From: an uncultured Bacteroidota bacterium
GTDB lineage: Bacteria; Bacteroidota; Bacteroidia; Bacteroidales; P3
DNA: 64,000 bases
Direction: 5' to 3'
Assembly: GCA_902762805.1 (NCBI GenBank)
Contig: CACWPQ010000002.1
Location: forward strand, 62,001-126,000
A program made the position numbers and the translations under genes. The notes beneath the pieces are model-generated. The model was not told where the DNA came from and searched no databases. It was given only the letters and a program-made list of their open reading frames with translations. Below, one piece after another: positions 30,679 through 38,722 of this stretch; position 1 is the stretch's first letter; each line of letters starts with the position of its first letter.

Positions 30679-32744
30679 TCTACCTCAAAGGCGTAGGCCC
30701 CGCCCGGGCCAAGGTGCTGGCCGCCGAACTGGGCGTGCGCACCGTGGGACAGCTGCTCGACCACCTGCCCTACCGCTACATCGACCGCTCGGCCCTGTCC
30801 ACCGTAGCCTCGGTGAAGGACGACGGCCAACTCTACGTCCTCCGCGGACAGGTGAGCAACATACAAGTCACCGCCACCGGCAAATTCCGCGAGCGGCTCA
30901 CCTGCAACTTCTTCGACGGCACAGGCTACCTCCAGCTCGTCTGGTTCTCCGGCACCAAATGGGTGCGCGAAAAACTCAAGCCCAACAAGACCTATATCAT
31001 CATGGGGCGCCCGTCGGTCTACAACTTCTTCTGGCAGATGACACACCCCGAGCTGGAGGAAGCCTCGTCCGCAGGCGACGACTCGCGCCACCCCTTCCTG
31101 CCCGTCTACAACACCACCGACAAGATGAAGGCCGCCGGCCTCGGCGCCCGCGCGCTGGCTCGCATCACCGAGAACCTCGTCGCCCAGATGCCCCCCGTGC
31201 CGGAAACCCTCCCCTCCCCCATCCTCGAGCGCTTCCGCCTCATGCCGCGGCGCGACGCCTACATCAACATCCACTATCCCGCCTCCGCCGCAGCCCTCGA
31301 CGCCGCACGCACACGCCTCAAGTTCGAGGAGCTCTTCTTCCTCCAGCTCGACTACCAGTTCGCCCACCAGCAGCGCGTCACCGCCTCGCAGGGGCGCGTC
31401 TTCCAGCGCGTGGGCGACTACTTCAACAGCTTCTATAACGAACACCTCCCCTTCCCCCTCACCGGCGCCCAAAAGCGCGTCATCCGCGAGGTGCACGACG
31501 ACATGCGCTCCGGCCGGCAGATGAACCGCCTGCTGCAAGGCGACGTCGGCAGCGGCAAAACCCTCGTGGCCCTGATGTGCATGCTGCTCGCCCTCGACAA
31601 CGGCTGCCAGGCCTGCCTCATGGCACCCACCGAAATCCTCGCCACCCAGCACTTCGCCACCTTCCAGCGCATGCTCGACGGCATGCCCATCCAGGTGGAA
31701 CTGCTCACCGGCTCGCTCCGCGCCGCACAGAAAAAGAAGATCAAGCAGCGCCTAGCCGAAGGCGAAATCCATCTCCTCATCGGCACCCACGCCCTGATCG
31801 AGGACGATGTGGAGTTCCACTCGCTCGGCCTCGTGGTCATCGACGAGCAGCATCGCTTCGGCGTGCAGCAGCGGTCGCGCCTGTGGACCAAGGCCGCCAT
31901 TGCGCCCCACGTGCTGGTGATGACCGCCACCCCCATCCCGCGCACCCTCGCCATGACCCTCTACGGCGACCTCGACTGCTCCGTCATCGACGAGCTGCCC
32001 CCCGGCCGCCAGCCCGTCAAGACCTACCACCGCCTCGAGGGCAACCGTCCCCGCGTATTCCACTTCCTCAAACAGCAGATCGATGCCGGCCGCCAGGTCT
32101 ACATCGTCTACCCCCTCATCGAAGAGAGCGAGAAGATGGACCTCAAGAACCTCCAGGACGGGCTGGAGATGGTGCAGAACTACTTCCCCCGGCCGCAGTA
32201 TCAGACCTCGATGGTCCACGGCCGCCTCACCGCCGAGGAGAAAGAGAGCGAGATGCGGCGCTTCAAAGAGGGCAAGACACATATCATGGTGGCCACCACG
32301 GTGATCGAGGTGGGCGTCGACGTGCCCAACGCCACGGTGATGGTCATCGAGAACGCCGAGCGCTTCGGCCTCAGCCAGCTGCACCAGCTGCGCGGACGCG
32401 TGGGTCGCGGCGGCGGCGAGTCCTACTGCATCCTCATGACCAAGGACAACCTGGCCGCCAGCTCGAAGGAGCGCATCCGCACCATGTGCCAGACCACCGA
32501 CGGATTCAAGATAGCCGAGGCCGACCTGCGCCTGCGCGGCCCGGGCGACATACAGGGCCTGCAACAGAGCGGCATCCTCGACCTCAAGCTGGCCGACATC
32601 GTCGACGACGAGCCCCTGGTGCGCGCCACACGCGACACCGTGCGCGACCTCCTCGCCGCCGACCCCTCGCTGTCGCAATACCCATTGCTGCGCCAGCATA
32701 TCGAACACTCAAAGAACAAGATGCTATGGGGAAAGATAAGCTAA
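30657..32744 (+). CDS. recG: ATP-dependent DNA helicase RecG
   Basis: RecG reverses stalled forks and branch-migrates Holliday junctions. The 695-residue protein has an N-terminal wedge/OB domain (YLKGVGPARAKVLAAELGV at the start, YVLRGQVSNIQVTATGKFRE). The helicase core follows: Walker A LQGDVGSGKTLVALM, DEQHRFGVQQR for motif II, TATPIPRTLAMTLYGD for motif III, and MVATTVIEVGVDVPNATVM with QLHQLRGRVGRGG in the second RecA domain. It starts inside the coaD 3' end. The TAA stop shares its last base with the ATG of the following acetyltransferase fragment. Confidence 0.96.
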   Translation: MQLSDDIVYLKGVGPARAKVLAAELGVRTVGQLLDHLPYRYIDRSALSTVASVKDDGQLYVLRGQVSNIQVTATGKFRERLTCNFFDGTGYLQLVWFSGTKWVREKLKPNKTYIIMGRPSVYNFFWQMTHPELEEASSAGDDSRHPFLPVYNTTDKMKAAGLGARALARITENLVAQMPPVPETLPSPILERFRLMPRRDAYINIHYPASAAALDAARTRLKFEELFFLQLDYQFAHQQRVTASQGRVFQRVGDYFNSFYNEHLPFPLTGAQKRVIREVHDDMRSGRQMNRLLQGDVGSGKTLVALMCMLLALDNGCQACLMAPTEILATQHFATFQRMLDGMPIQVELLTGSLRAAQKKKIKQRLAEGEIHLLIGTHALIEDDVEFHSLGLVVIDEQHRFGVQQRSRLWTKAAIAPHVLVMTATPIPRTLAMTLYGDLDCSVIDELPPGRQPVKTYHRLEGNRPRVFHFLKQQIDAGRQVYIVYPLIEESEKMDLKNLQDGLEMVQNYFPRPQYQTSMVHGRLTAEEKESEMRRFKEGKTHIMVATTVIEVGVDVPNATVMVIENAERFGLSQLHQLRGRVGRGGGESYCILMTKDNLAASSKERIRTMCQTTDGFKIAEADLRLRGPGDIQGLQQSGILDLKLADIVDDEPLVRATRDTVRDLLAADPSLSQYPLLRQHIEHSKNKMLWGKIS

Positions 32745-32775
32745 TGAGTAATGAGGAATTAGGAATTAGGAATTC
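32742..32775. repeat. Heptamer array GGAATTA at the recG/GNAT junction
   Basis: TAATGAGTAATGAGGAATTA followed by GGAATTA and GGAATTC forms a heptamer run covering the recG stop and the first codons of the next gene. It encodes SNEELGIRN, nearly the same peptide as the LolE-like C-terminus at 40293. Confidence 0.8.
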
Positions 32776-33139
32776 TCCCTCCATCACTTTGGTTGCTGAG
32801 CAAGGCGCATCACTCTCCAGCGGCAGCCTGCGCCTGTATGCTCTGCCCTACGGCTGCATCGACCTCTACAACTACGACCCCCTCAACCGCCGCTGCGCCG
32901 TCGGCATCATGGTAGCCACCGAGCACCGCCGCCAAGGCCACGCCCTGGCCATGCTGCAGGCGCTGGCCGACCAATACCGCAGCATGCTCCACATCCTCTA
33001 TGCCGACATCGCAGCCACCAACACCGCCTCCATCGCCCTCTTCCGCAAAGCCGGCTACACCCAATGCGGCCACTTCAAAGAATGGCTCCTCGTAAACGAC
33101 CAATACATCGACTCCATCCGCATGCAACTCATCCTATGA
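32744..33139 (+). CDS. GNAT acetyltransferase, RimJ/RimL type, shortened at the N-terminus
   Basis: The 131-residue product contains the acetyl-CoA-binding core of a RimJ/RimL-like GNAT: CIDLYNYDPLNRRCAVGIMV, EHRRQGHALAMLQAL (the R/QxxGxA site) and ATNTASIALFRKAGYTQCGH. The first half of the usual domain, about 60 residues, is absent. In its place is a heptamer-encoded start (MSNEELGIRN). The start may also be the ATG at 32726. It overlaps recG by one base and mltG by four. It may be a non-functional remnant, but the frame is intact. Confidence 0.7.
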   Translation: MSNEELGIRNSPSITLVAEQGASLSSGSLRLYALPYGCIDLYNYDPLNRRCAVGIMVATEHRRQGHALAMLQALADQYRSMLHILYADIAATNTASIALFRKAGYTQCGHFKEWLLVNDQYIDSIRMQLIL

Positions 33140-34173
33140 AAAAAGCAATCCTCGTCACCCTTGCCGTCGGCGGCGCCCTGGCGTTCCTGCTCGCCATCTT
33201 GCTCTTCCTCTTCCCCAACCATACCGCCAACTGGGACACCGACCCCGTGCGCCTCAACGTGCCGCAAGGCTGCAGCTACGATGCCCTGCTCGACTCGCTC
33301 GACGCACACCAGGTGGTGCTGCGAAAAGCCCCCGTCGCACTGGTATTCAACCTCGAAGCACGCGTGCTTGGCCTGGACAAGCACGTGCGGCCCGGCAGCT
33401 ACCTCGTGCCGCGCAACATGGAATTACTCGCCCTCGTGCGCAAACTGCGCAACGGCCAGCAAGACCCCATCCGGCTGACCATCGGCAAGTTCCGCCTGCC
33501 GCAGGACCTCAATGCCTACCTCAACAAAAAACTGATGCACGACGATTTCGACGTGCCGCTCGCCAGCTTCCACCTCGTCCTGCCCGACACCTACGAGTTC
33601 TACTGGACCGTCACCCCCGAGCAGTTCATGGAGCGGATGGAGAAGGAATATGCCAAGTTTTGGGAAGTGAAAAGGAGTGAAAAGGGAGCTCCCTCTCACT
33701 CCCTTTCACTCCAAGAAATCATCATCCTCGCTTCCATCGTTGAGGAGGAGACCAACCACGGGCCGGAGAAGGGGCTCGTGGCCAGCGTCTACCTCAACCG
33801 CCTGAAGAGGGGCATGCCCCTCCAGGCCGACCCGACGGTGAAATACGCCGTCGCCACCAGCTGCTCCCCTTCCCAAGGGGAGCTGACCGCGCAGCAGGCT
33901 GAGGGGTTCGCCATCAAGCGCATCCTCCACAAGCACCTGGCCACCGAGAGCCCCTTCAACACCTACCTCCACCCCGGCCTCCCCCCCGCCCCCATCTGCC
34001 TCCCCTCCAAAGCCACCATCGAGGCCGTCCTCAACGCCCCGCAGACCGACTACCTCTACTTCTGCGCCAGCCCCGCCATGGACGGCACCCACCGCTTCGC
34101 CGCCACCCTGGCCGAGCACAACGCCAACGCCGCCGCCTTCCACCGCGCGCTCAATGCCCGCGGCATCAGATAA
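33136..34173 (+). CDS. mltG: Endolytic murein transglycosylase MltG
   Basis: MltG cuts nascent peptidoglycan strands and sets their length. The 345-residue protein has one N-terminal membrane helix (about residues 4-27), a LysM-like region (VPQGCSYDALLDSLDAHQVV) and the YceG domain with LPDTYEFYWTV, ILASIVEEETN (the catalytic Glu), LQADPTVKYAV and GLPPAPICLPSKATIEAVLN. Two stretches are repeat-encoded: VKRSEKGAPSHSLSLQE (about 176-193) and TSCSPSQGELTAQQAEGF (about 242-259). The second splits the conserved KYA...RRIL region. The start ATG overlaps the GNAT stop by ATGA. Confidence 0.93.
   Translation: MKKAILVTLAVGGALAFLLAILLFLFPNHTANWDTDPVRLNVPQGCSYDALLDSLDAHQVVLRKAPVALVFNLEARVLGLDKHVRPGSYLVPRNMELLALVRKLRNGQQDPIRLTIGKFRLPQDLNAYLNKKLMHDDFDVPLASFHLVLPDTYEFYWTVTPEQFMERMEKEYAKFWEVKRSEKGAPSHSLSLQEIIILASIVEEETNHGPEKGLVASVYLNRLKRGMPLQADPTVKYAVATSCSPSQGELTAQQAEGFAIKRILHKHLATESPFNTYLHPGLPPAPICLPSKATIEAVLNAPQTDYLYFCASPAMDGTHRFAATLAEHNANAAAFHRALNARGIR
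33661..33712 (+). repeat. Decamer inverted repeat in mltG
   Basis: GTGAAAAGGAGTGAAAAGGG is followed directly by AGCTCCCTCTCACTCCCTTT and CACTCC. The two arms are near-perfect reverse complements about an AGCT centre and are translated in frame. Confidence 0.8.
33864..33910 (+). repeat. Translated CTCCCCTT hairpin repeat in mltG
   Basis: CTCCCCTTCCCAAGGGGAG forms a hairpin and is followed about 20 bases later by GGCTGAGGGGTTCG. A related layout lies at 34775-34818 in non-coding DNA. It adds about 16-18 residues to MltG. Confidence 0.65.
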
Positions 34174-34225
34174 CAGAAGCCCTTCGGACGCAGCACCACC
34201 CTATCTCTTTCATTTACAACCCAAT

Positions 34226-34266
34226 AACGCCGATGCTGACTATAGAACGCATCGGGCGTTTTTTTT
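34226..34266 (+). terminator. Terminator after mltG
   Basis: AACGCCGATGC pairs with GCATCGGGCGTT (one bulge or mismatch) around a 12-base loop and is followed by a run of T. Confidence 0.8.
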
Positions 34267-34376
34267 GTCGAAAAAATGGAAAAAGGGGGCAAAATGGGCA
34301 ATTCACAAGAGGCTGATAATTAGCACATAGGAGGCATCCTCTTCTTCTCCCCTTTTTCTCAACTTAATACATACTA

Positions 34377-34592
34377 GGGGAGTGAGGAGTGAGGAATGAG
34401 GAGGGAGGAATGAGGAGGGAGGAATGAGAAGGGAGAAGGGAGGAGGGAGGAGGGAGGAGGGAGGAATGAGGAATGAGGAATGAGGAATGAGGAATGAGGA
34501 GTGAGGAATGAGGAATGAGGAATGAGGAATGAGGAATGAGGAGTGAGGAATGAGGAGTGTGGAGGGAGGAGGGAGGAGGGAGAGGAGCAAAT
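34377..34592. repeat. Large heptamer array GGAATGA/GGAGGGA/GGAGTGA
   Basis: About thirty tandem heptamers, mostly GGAATGA, GGAGGGA and GGAGTGA, make a purine-only strand of roughly 215 bases. It is non-coding and by far the longest pure array in the window. Such a tract could form triplex DNA and would be prone to length change. Confidence 0.9.
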
Positions 34593-34620
34593 TATTTTTT
34601 TCCGAGTCAAAAAAAGTTCG

Positions 34621-34628
34621 TATCTTTG
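34621..34628 (+). promoter_or_regulatory. Orphan Bacteroides-type -7 element
   Basis: AGTTCG followed by TATCTTTG and CACCG is a textbook -7 context, close to that of the tRNA-Asn promoter. No gene follows for 500 bases, so it may drive a non-coding transcript or be the remnant of a lost gene. Confidence 0.55.
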
Positions 34629-34661
34629 CACCGTCGTTTCCGCGCCGCCGAAGCCCCTCGA

Positions 34662-34830
34662 GAGTGAGGATGTCCAATGGACATCCGAGTGGGTGAAGCG
34701 GGTGGGCGTGCCTCCAAGACCCCCAAGACGCCTCCTTATTACAGGGGTGGACTTGAGGGGGAAACCCCTGAAAACTCCTCCCTTTAACAAGGGGAGGTGC
34801 CCGAAGGGCGGAGGGGTCCATAGGGGACGG
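34662..34830. repeat. Stacked hairpin repeats in a gene-free stretch
   Basis: GGATGTCC, AAT, GGACATCC near 34667-34686 is a perfect palindrome. CTCCCTTTAACAAGGGGAG with GGAGGGGT near 34775-34818 matches the repeat inside mltG. Weak frames here are Pro/Gly/Arg-rich and unconvincing, so I call no gene. Confidence 0.6.
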
Positions 34831-34942
34831 CACATATAAGAAAGACGTTGTAACGGCGTTTATCTGCGGCGAATAAGAATCTCGCAAATTCTAATCCTGA
34901 TACCGCAATAACGCAATGTTCAATGTCCATCGGATGCACAAT

Positions 34943-34970
34943 GTAGGGACACGGTGTGCCGTGTCCGCAG
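34943..34970 (+). repeat. Hairpin repeat (copy 2 of the topA-stop element)
   Basis: GTAGGGACACGG, TGTG, CCGTGTCCGCAG: an 8-bp perfect stem. Compared with the copy at 27349-27376 the stem pair A-T is replaced by G-C, so the fold is preserved. Confidence 0.75.
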
Positions 34971-35037
34971 TATACGTGCACAGCGTGGGCTTCGGCATTG
35001 CTTATTCTGTATCAGGGGCAATGCGAGAGCCTTTATT

Positions 35038-35077
35038 CGCGGGATAAGCAAAGAAAGCAGATTCCCGCGCTCTTTTT
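35038..35077 (+). terminator. Possible terminator before the DUF2971 gene
   Basis: CGCGGGA pairs with TCCCGCG across a loop of about 20 bases, followed by CTCTTTTTTATA. It could end a transcript begun at the orphan promoter at 34621. Confidence 0.4.
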
Positions 35078-35146
35078 TATATGCCCATACGTGAAATAAC
35101 AATATTGTATATCGGCTCGGGGGTCGCCGAGGAATGACTGTAAAAA

Positions 35147-36007
35147 ATGAAAACAAAAAAGCCTACAATAAAGGAGTTGAATTTGGACAGCACTTGCATT
35201 GTTGACGAGAGAACAATTGGGACAAAGAGAATTATTGTCAAAAGTAATCGTGCAAACATTAGTCTGGCTACAAAAATTGCACGATATACAAGTCTGTCTA
35301 ATTTGGTAGATATTATGTATTACCATAGACTCTATGTCCCTAATCGGCAAAACTTCGATGACTTGCGCGAAACAAAGGGTTTAAGGCGATACCGAGAAGA
35401 TATCCCGCAAATCAGATCTTTTGCATCACACAATAGCGTGCTATGGTGGAATTCAATCGAAAATGATAGACGCAGATTTCTTAGAACATGCGTATCATGT
35501 TGGACGATGGGTACTGTAAATGGAGACAAACTTGATGAGAATTATCTAATGTGGAAGTCCTATGCGAAGGGAAATGTCTCATGCAGAATGGAAACCACTT
35601 TGGGTCAACTTTTAGATAGTATAACAGATATCCCGGAGGACATTATAATTGAGGATGTTGTTTATGGTGATTCCTGTCAATTAAATAATAATGAATCTTT
35701 GCTATTTCATAAATCTAGATTTTATGCGTTAGAACAGGAGTTGAGACTGGTTGTCCTGTCAAATAACGCAAAAGGGACTCATCTTACATTGAACGTGGAT
35801 AACTTATTTGGAAACAATGTTGATACATTCAAGGTTACACTCTCTCCGTTTGCTCCACCATCATGGTATTATTTTTTGTTGAATGGTCTTCTTGACTTCC
35901 AAAAGAAGCATAAAGGGTTTATTGTTTGTCAATCTGATATATTGGAATATAAATGCCTTACACCTGAAGATGGAAAGGCGCTAGAAATATTCAAAGATTA
36001 TAAATAA
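35147..36007 (+). CDS. DUF2971-like protein, AT-rich and probably acquired
   Basis: The 286-residue protein has the DUF2971 layout: IARYTSLSNLVDIMYYHRLY with VPNRQNFDDLRE near residues 44-72, a CVSCWTMG...NYLMWKSYAKGN block (about 113-138) equivalent to the FS...WxxYA core, then VVYGD and SRFYALEQELRLVV. The function of DUF2971 is not established; members often sit in accessory or defence-associated regions. The gene is far more AT-rich than its surroundings, unlike the window's core genes, and follows a repeat-laden gap. It is eight bases from the BspA-like gene. Confidence 0.7.
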   Translation: MKTKKPTIKELNLDSTCIVDERTIGTKRIIVKSNRANISLATKIARYTSLSNLVDIMYYHRLYVPNRQNFDDLRETKGLRRYREDIPQIRSFASHNSVLWWNSIENDRRRFLRTCVSCWTMGTVNGDKLDENYLMWKSYAKGNVSCRMETTLGQLLDSITDIPEDIIIEDVVYGDSCQLNNNESLLFHKSRFYALEQELRLVVLSNNAKGTHLTLNVDNLFGNNVDTFKVTLSPFAPPSWYYFLLNGLLDFQKKHKGFIVCQSDILEYKCLTPEDGKALEIFKDYK

Positions 36008-36015
36008 AAGAATTA

Positions 36016-38619
36016 ATGAAACGAACATTATTATTTCTAGCCTTTGTGGCGATGTGGCAAAGTGTTTTTGCCTATGATTTCTCTGCTGTAGCACCGAGTG
36101 GCCAGACGCTATATTACAGTATTCGCAGCGGAGGAGGAGTTTACGTTTCTGATCCTGGATCTGTCTGGTCTGGTTATAGCAAACCCACAGGAGACTTGAC
36201 AATCCCTGACAGTGTAACCTTTGGCGGCACCACCTATGCTGTAACCTCCATTGGGGCGTACGCGTTCATGGGTTGCAGTGGCTTGACCTCGGTCACCATC
36301 CCCAACTCTGTGACCTCCATCGGGAACGGCGCGTTCTACTATTGCAGTGGCTTGACCACCGTCCATTTCAATGCCGACAGCTGCACGTCCGCAGGCGGCT
36401 CCTACTCCAACGTCACCTATAGAGCCTTTTATGGTTGCCACAATATTACCACTTTCACATTTGGCAGCAATGTCAAGATTATCCCTGACTATCTATGCTA
36501 TGAAATGGGAAACTTGACCTCGGTAACCATCCCCAACTCGGTAACCTCCATTGGTAGCCACGCGTTCTCCGGTTGCAGCGGCCTGACTTCGTTGACGATT
36601 GGAAGTTCTGTAACCTCCATCGAAAGCAAGGCATTCGAAAATTGCAGCGGCCTGACCACCGTCCATTTCAATGCCGACAGCTGCACGTCCGCAGGCGGCT
36701 CCTACAATATGGCCTTTTATGGTTGCCACAATATTACCACTTTCACATTTGGAAACAATGTCAAGATAATCCCATCCTATCTATGCTATGGTATGGTTAG
36801 GTTGACCTCGGTAACCATACCCAACTCCGTGACCGCCATTGGGTCATCCGCGTTCTTAAGTTGCAGCGGCTTGACCACCGTCCATTTCAATGCCGACAAC
36901 TGCACGTCCGCAGGCGGATCCTACTCCTCCGTTAGAGCCTTTTCTGGTTGCCACAATATTACCACTTTCACATTTGGAAACAATGTCAAGATTATCCCTG
37001 ACAATCTATGCTATGACATGGATAGCTTGACATCGGTAACCATCCCCAACTCGGTAACCTCCATCGGAAGCGAGGCATTCGGAAATTGCAGCGGCCTGAC
37101 CACCGTCCATTTCAATGCCGATAGCTGCACGTCCGCAGGTGGCTCCTACTCCACTAGAGCCTTTTATGGTTGCCACAATATTACCACTTTCACATTTGGA
37201 AACAATGTCAAGATTATCCCTTACTATCTATGTTATGATATGGATAGCTTGACGTCGGTAACCATCCCAAACTCCGTAATCTCCATAGGAAGAGAAGCAT
37301 TCAAAAATTGCAGCGGCCTGACCTCGGTAACACTTCTACCTGATATTGCCCCAACTATCGGATCCTCTACCTTTGATAATAATGCCAGCAATAGGCTTTT
37401 TTATATCCCATGTGGATCTTGGGACTCTTACCACAATACCTGGTCGAGTTATTATAGGTCCGCGTTAAGGGAACCGGCGGCGGAAGGTGTCGAAATCGAG
37501 GTTGTCGCAAACGATGACAGATATGGTAGAACCGAAATCGTTGCCAGGCATAACGGGGCGCGAATCCTGTGCGATTCTACATGTGTAATCAGCGCAACTC
37601 CATATTCTGGCTACCACTTCGACCATTGGAGCAATGGAAACACTGCCAATTCCGACACGCTGCACCTTGTGGGCGACAGCTTGGTTACTGCATTCTTTGC
37701 TCCCAATCAGCATACTATAACTGTTATTAGCGCAGACGAAAGTTTGGGTACTGCCAGCGGTGGAGGTACATACCATTACGGAGACACCATCCTTTTAATG
37801 GCCACTGCTACGGCAGAACACTACCACTTCTCACACTGGAGTGGCCCCAGCGACATTTGGCTGAGTAATTATTCCAATCCATGGAGGTATACGGTTGATG
37901 ACTACGACGCTACTTGGATTGCCAACTTCGCCATTGACACCCATACGGTAAGCGTCGCCAGCAACGACATTGCCCGCGGCATGGTAGAAGCCACCGGCAC
38001 ACAGTTCGAGTACGGCCAGCCTTGCACGGTGACGGCGACGGCCTACTCGGGCTATACGTTCCACAGCTGGAGCAACGGCATGACGGACAACCCCTACACC
38101 TTCGCCGTGCTGAGCGACGTGGAGCTGACGGCCAACTTCATCGCCGCCGGTGAGCAGGTGTACACCATCACGGTGCAGAGTGCCGACCCGACGATGGGCA
38201 CCGTCAGCGGCGGCGGCCAAGCGTTGCGCGGCGGCACGCTGACGATCCGCGCGCAGGGCAATGCCGGCTACCGCTTCCTGCGATGGCAGGACGGAAACAC
38301 GGACAGCGTGCGCACGGTGACCGTCACGGGCAACGTCACCTATACGGCCTACTTCTCCGAGACGGTGGGGATCGAGGATGTGGAGGGTTACGACCAGTCC
38401 GGACCGAGGCTTTATCCCAACCCCGCGCACAGCAGCGTGACCGTCACAGGCCTTGAGCCCGGCAGGCGCATCGCCCTGGTCGACCTCTACGGTCGCACCC
38501 TCGCCGACCTACGCGCCACGTCTACCGAGTTGACCATCGACGTCAGCGCGCTCTCGCCCGGCACCTATTTCGTCCGCGTGGAAGGCTTGCCGGCGCGGAA
38601 AGTGGTGGTGATAAAATAA
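36016..38619 (+). CDS. BspA-like leucine-rich repeat surface protein with T9SS sorting domain
   Basis: The 867-residue protein has a signal peptide (MKRTLLFLAFVAMWQSVFA) and many BspA-type LRR_5 units (LTSVTIPNSVTSIG...AF..CSGL). These include four long repeats of about 76 residues containing FNADSCTSAGG and GCHNITTFTFG (about 113-420). Three or four InlB B-type/TIGR-like repeats (HTITVISADESLGTASGGG, YTITVQSADPTMGTVSGGG) follow. A C-terminal T9SS type A sorting domain (LYPNPAHSSVTVTGL to VEGLPARKVVVIK) closes the protein. BspA proteins bind host or partner-cell ligands. The N-terminal two-thirds is AT-richer than the part after about 37960. Confidence 0.92.
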   Translation: MKRTLLFLAFVAMWQSVFAYDFSAVAPSGQTLYYSIRSGGGVYVSDPGSVWSGYSKPTGDLTIPDSVTFGGTTYAVTSIGAYAFMGCSGLTSVTIPNSVTSIGNGAFYYCSGLTTVHFNADSCTSAGGSYSNVTYRAFYGCHNITTFTFGSNVKIIPDYLCYEMGNLTSVTIPNSVTSIGSHAFSGCSGLTSLTIGSSVTSIESKAFENCSGLTTVHFNADSCTSAGGSYNMAFYGCHNITTFTFGNNVKIIPSYLCYGMVRLTSVTIPNSVTAIGSSAFLSCSGLTTVHFNADNCTSAGGSYSSVRAFSGCHNITTFTFGNNVKIIPDNLCYDMDSLTSVTIPNSVTSIGSEAFGNCSGLTTVHFNADSCTSAGGSYSTRAFYGCHNITTFTFGNNVKIIPYYLCYDMDSLTSVTIPNSVISIGREAFKNCSGLTSVTLLPDIAPTIGSSTFDNNASNRLFYIPCGSWDSYHNTWSSYYRSALREPAAEGVEIEVVANDDRYGRTEIVARHNGARILCDSTCVISATPYSGYHFDHWSNGNTANSDTLHLVGDSLVTAFFAPNQHTITVISADESLGTASGGGTYHYGDTILLMATATAEHYHFSHWSGPSDIWLSNYSNPWRYTVDDYDATWIANFAIDTHTVSVASNDIARGMVEATGTQFEYGQPCTVTATAYSGYTFHSWSNGMTDNPYTFAVLSDVELTANFIAAGEQVYTITVQSADPTMGTVSGGGQALRGGTLTIRAQGNAGYRFLRWQDGNTDSVRTVTVTGNVTYTAYFSETVGIEDVEGYDQSGPRLYPNPAHSSVTVTGLEPGRRIALVDLYGRTLADLRATSTELTIDVSALSPGTYFVRVEGLPARKVVVIK
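36340..37260 (+). repeat. Four long tandem repeats within the BspA-like gene
   Basis: A unit of about 230 bases recurs four times, starting near 36355, 36655, 36885 and 37100. Each encodes TTVHFNADSCTSAGGSYS, then GCHNITTFTFGNNVKIIP and a LTSVTIPNSV segment. The first two are separated by an extra 24-residue LRR. Confidence 0.85.
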
Positions 38620-38655
38620 AAATTGAAAATTGAAAATTGAAAATTGAGAATTGGA
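38616..38655. repeat. AAAATTG heptamer array
   Basis: AAAATTG is repeated about five times, starting in the stop codon of the BspA-like gene. It lies directly before a terminator hairpin. Confidence 0.8.
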
Positions 38656-38659
38656 ACAG

Positions 38660-38697
38660 AACAGCCGTGGGCGAGCCCACGGCTGTTGCTTTCTTTC
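38660..38697 (+). terminator. Terminator after the BspA-like gene
   Basis: AACAGCCGTGGGC pairs perfectly with GCCCACGGCTGTT around GA and is followed by GCTTTCTTTC. It lies between two convergent genes. Confidence 0.65.
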
Positions 38698-38722
38698 GCC
38701 ACTGCGCGGCGACCGCGCGCCG

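Noticed and set aside
34377..34592. Possible CRISPR array
   Set aside because: The units are 7 bases with no unique spacers of regular length, and no cas genes are near. It is a simple tandem array.
34543..34839. A 98-codon frame in the gene-free stretch
   Set aside because: It starts inside the heptamer array, crosses the orphan promoter and reads through hairpin repeats. The translation is Arg/Gly/Pro-rich without a family.
34628..35077. RNase P RNA, tmRNA or a rRNA fragment after the orphan promoter
   Set aside because: The interval lacks the diagnostic conserved blocks of RNase P RNA and a tRNA-like tmRNA end. Only repeats and hairpins are visible.
35147..38619. A mobile element or prophage carrying the AT-rich genes
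   Set aside because: No integrase, transposase, flanking direct repeat or tRNA junction is visible, so only acquisition is inferred, not a named element.
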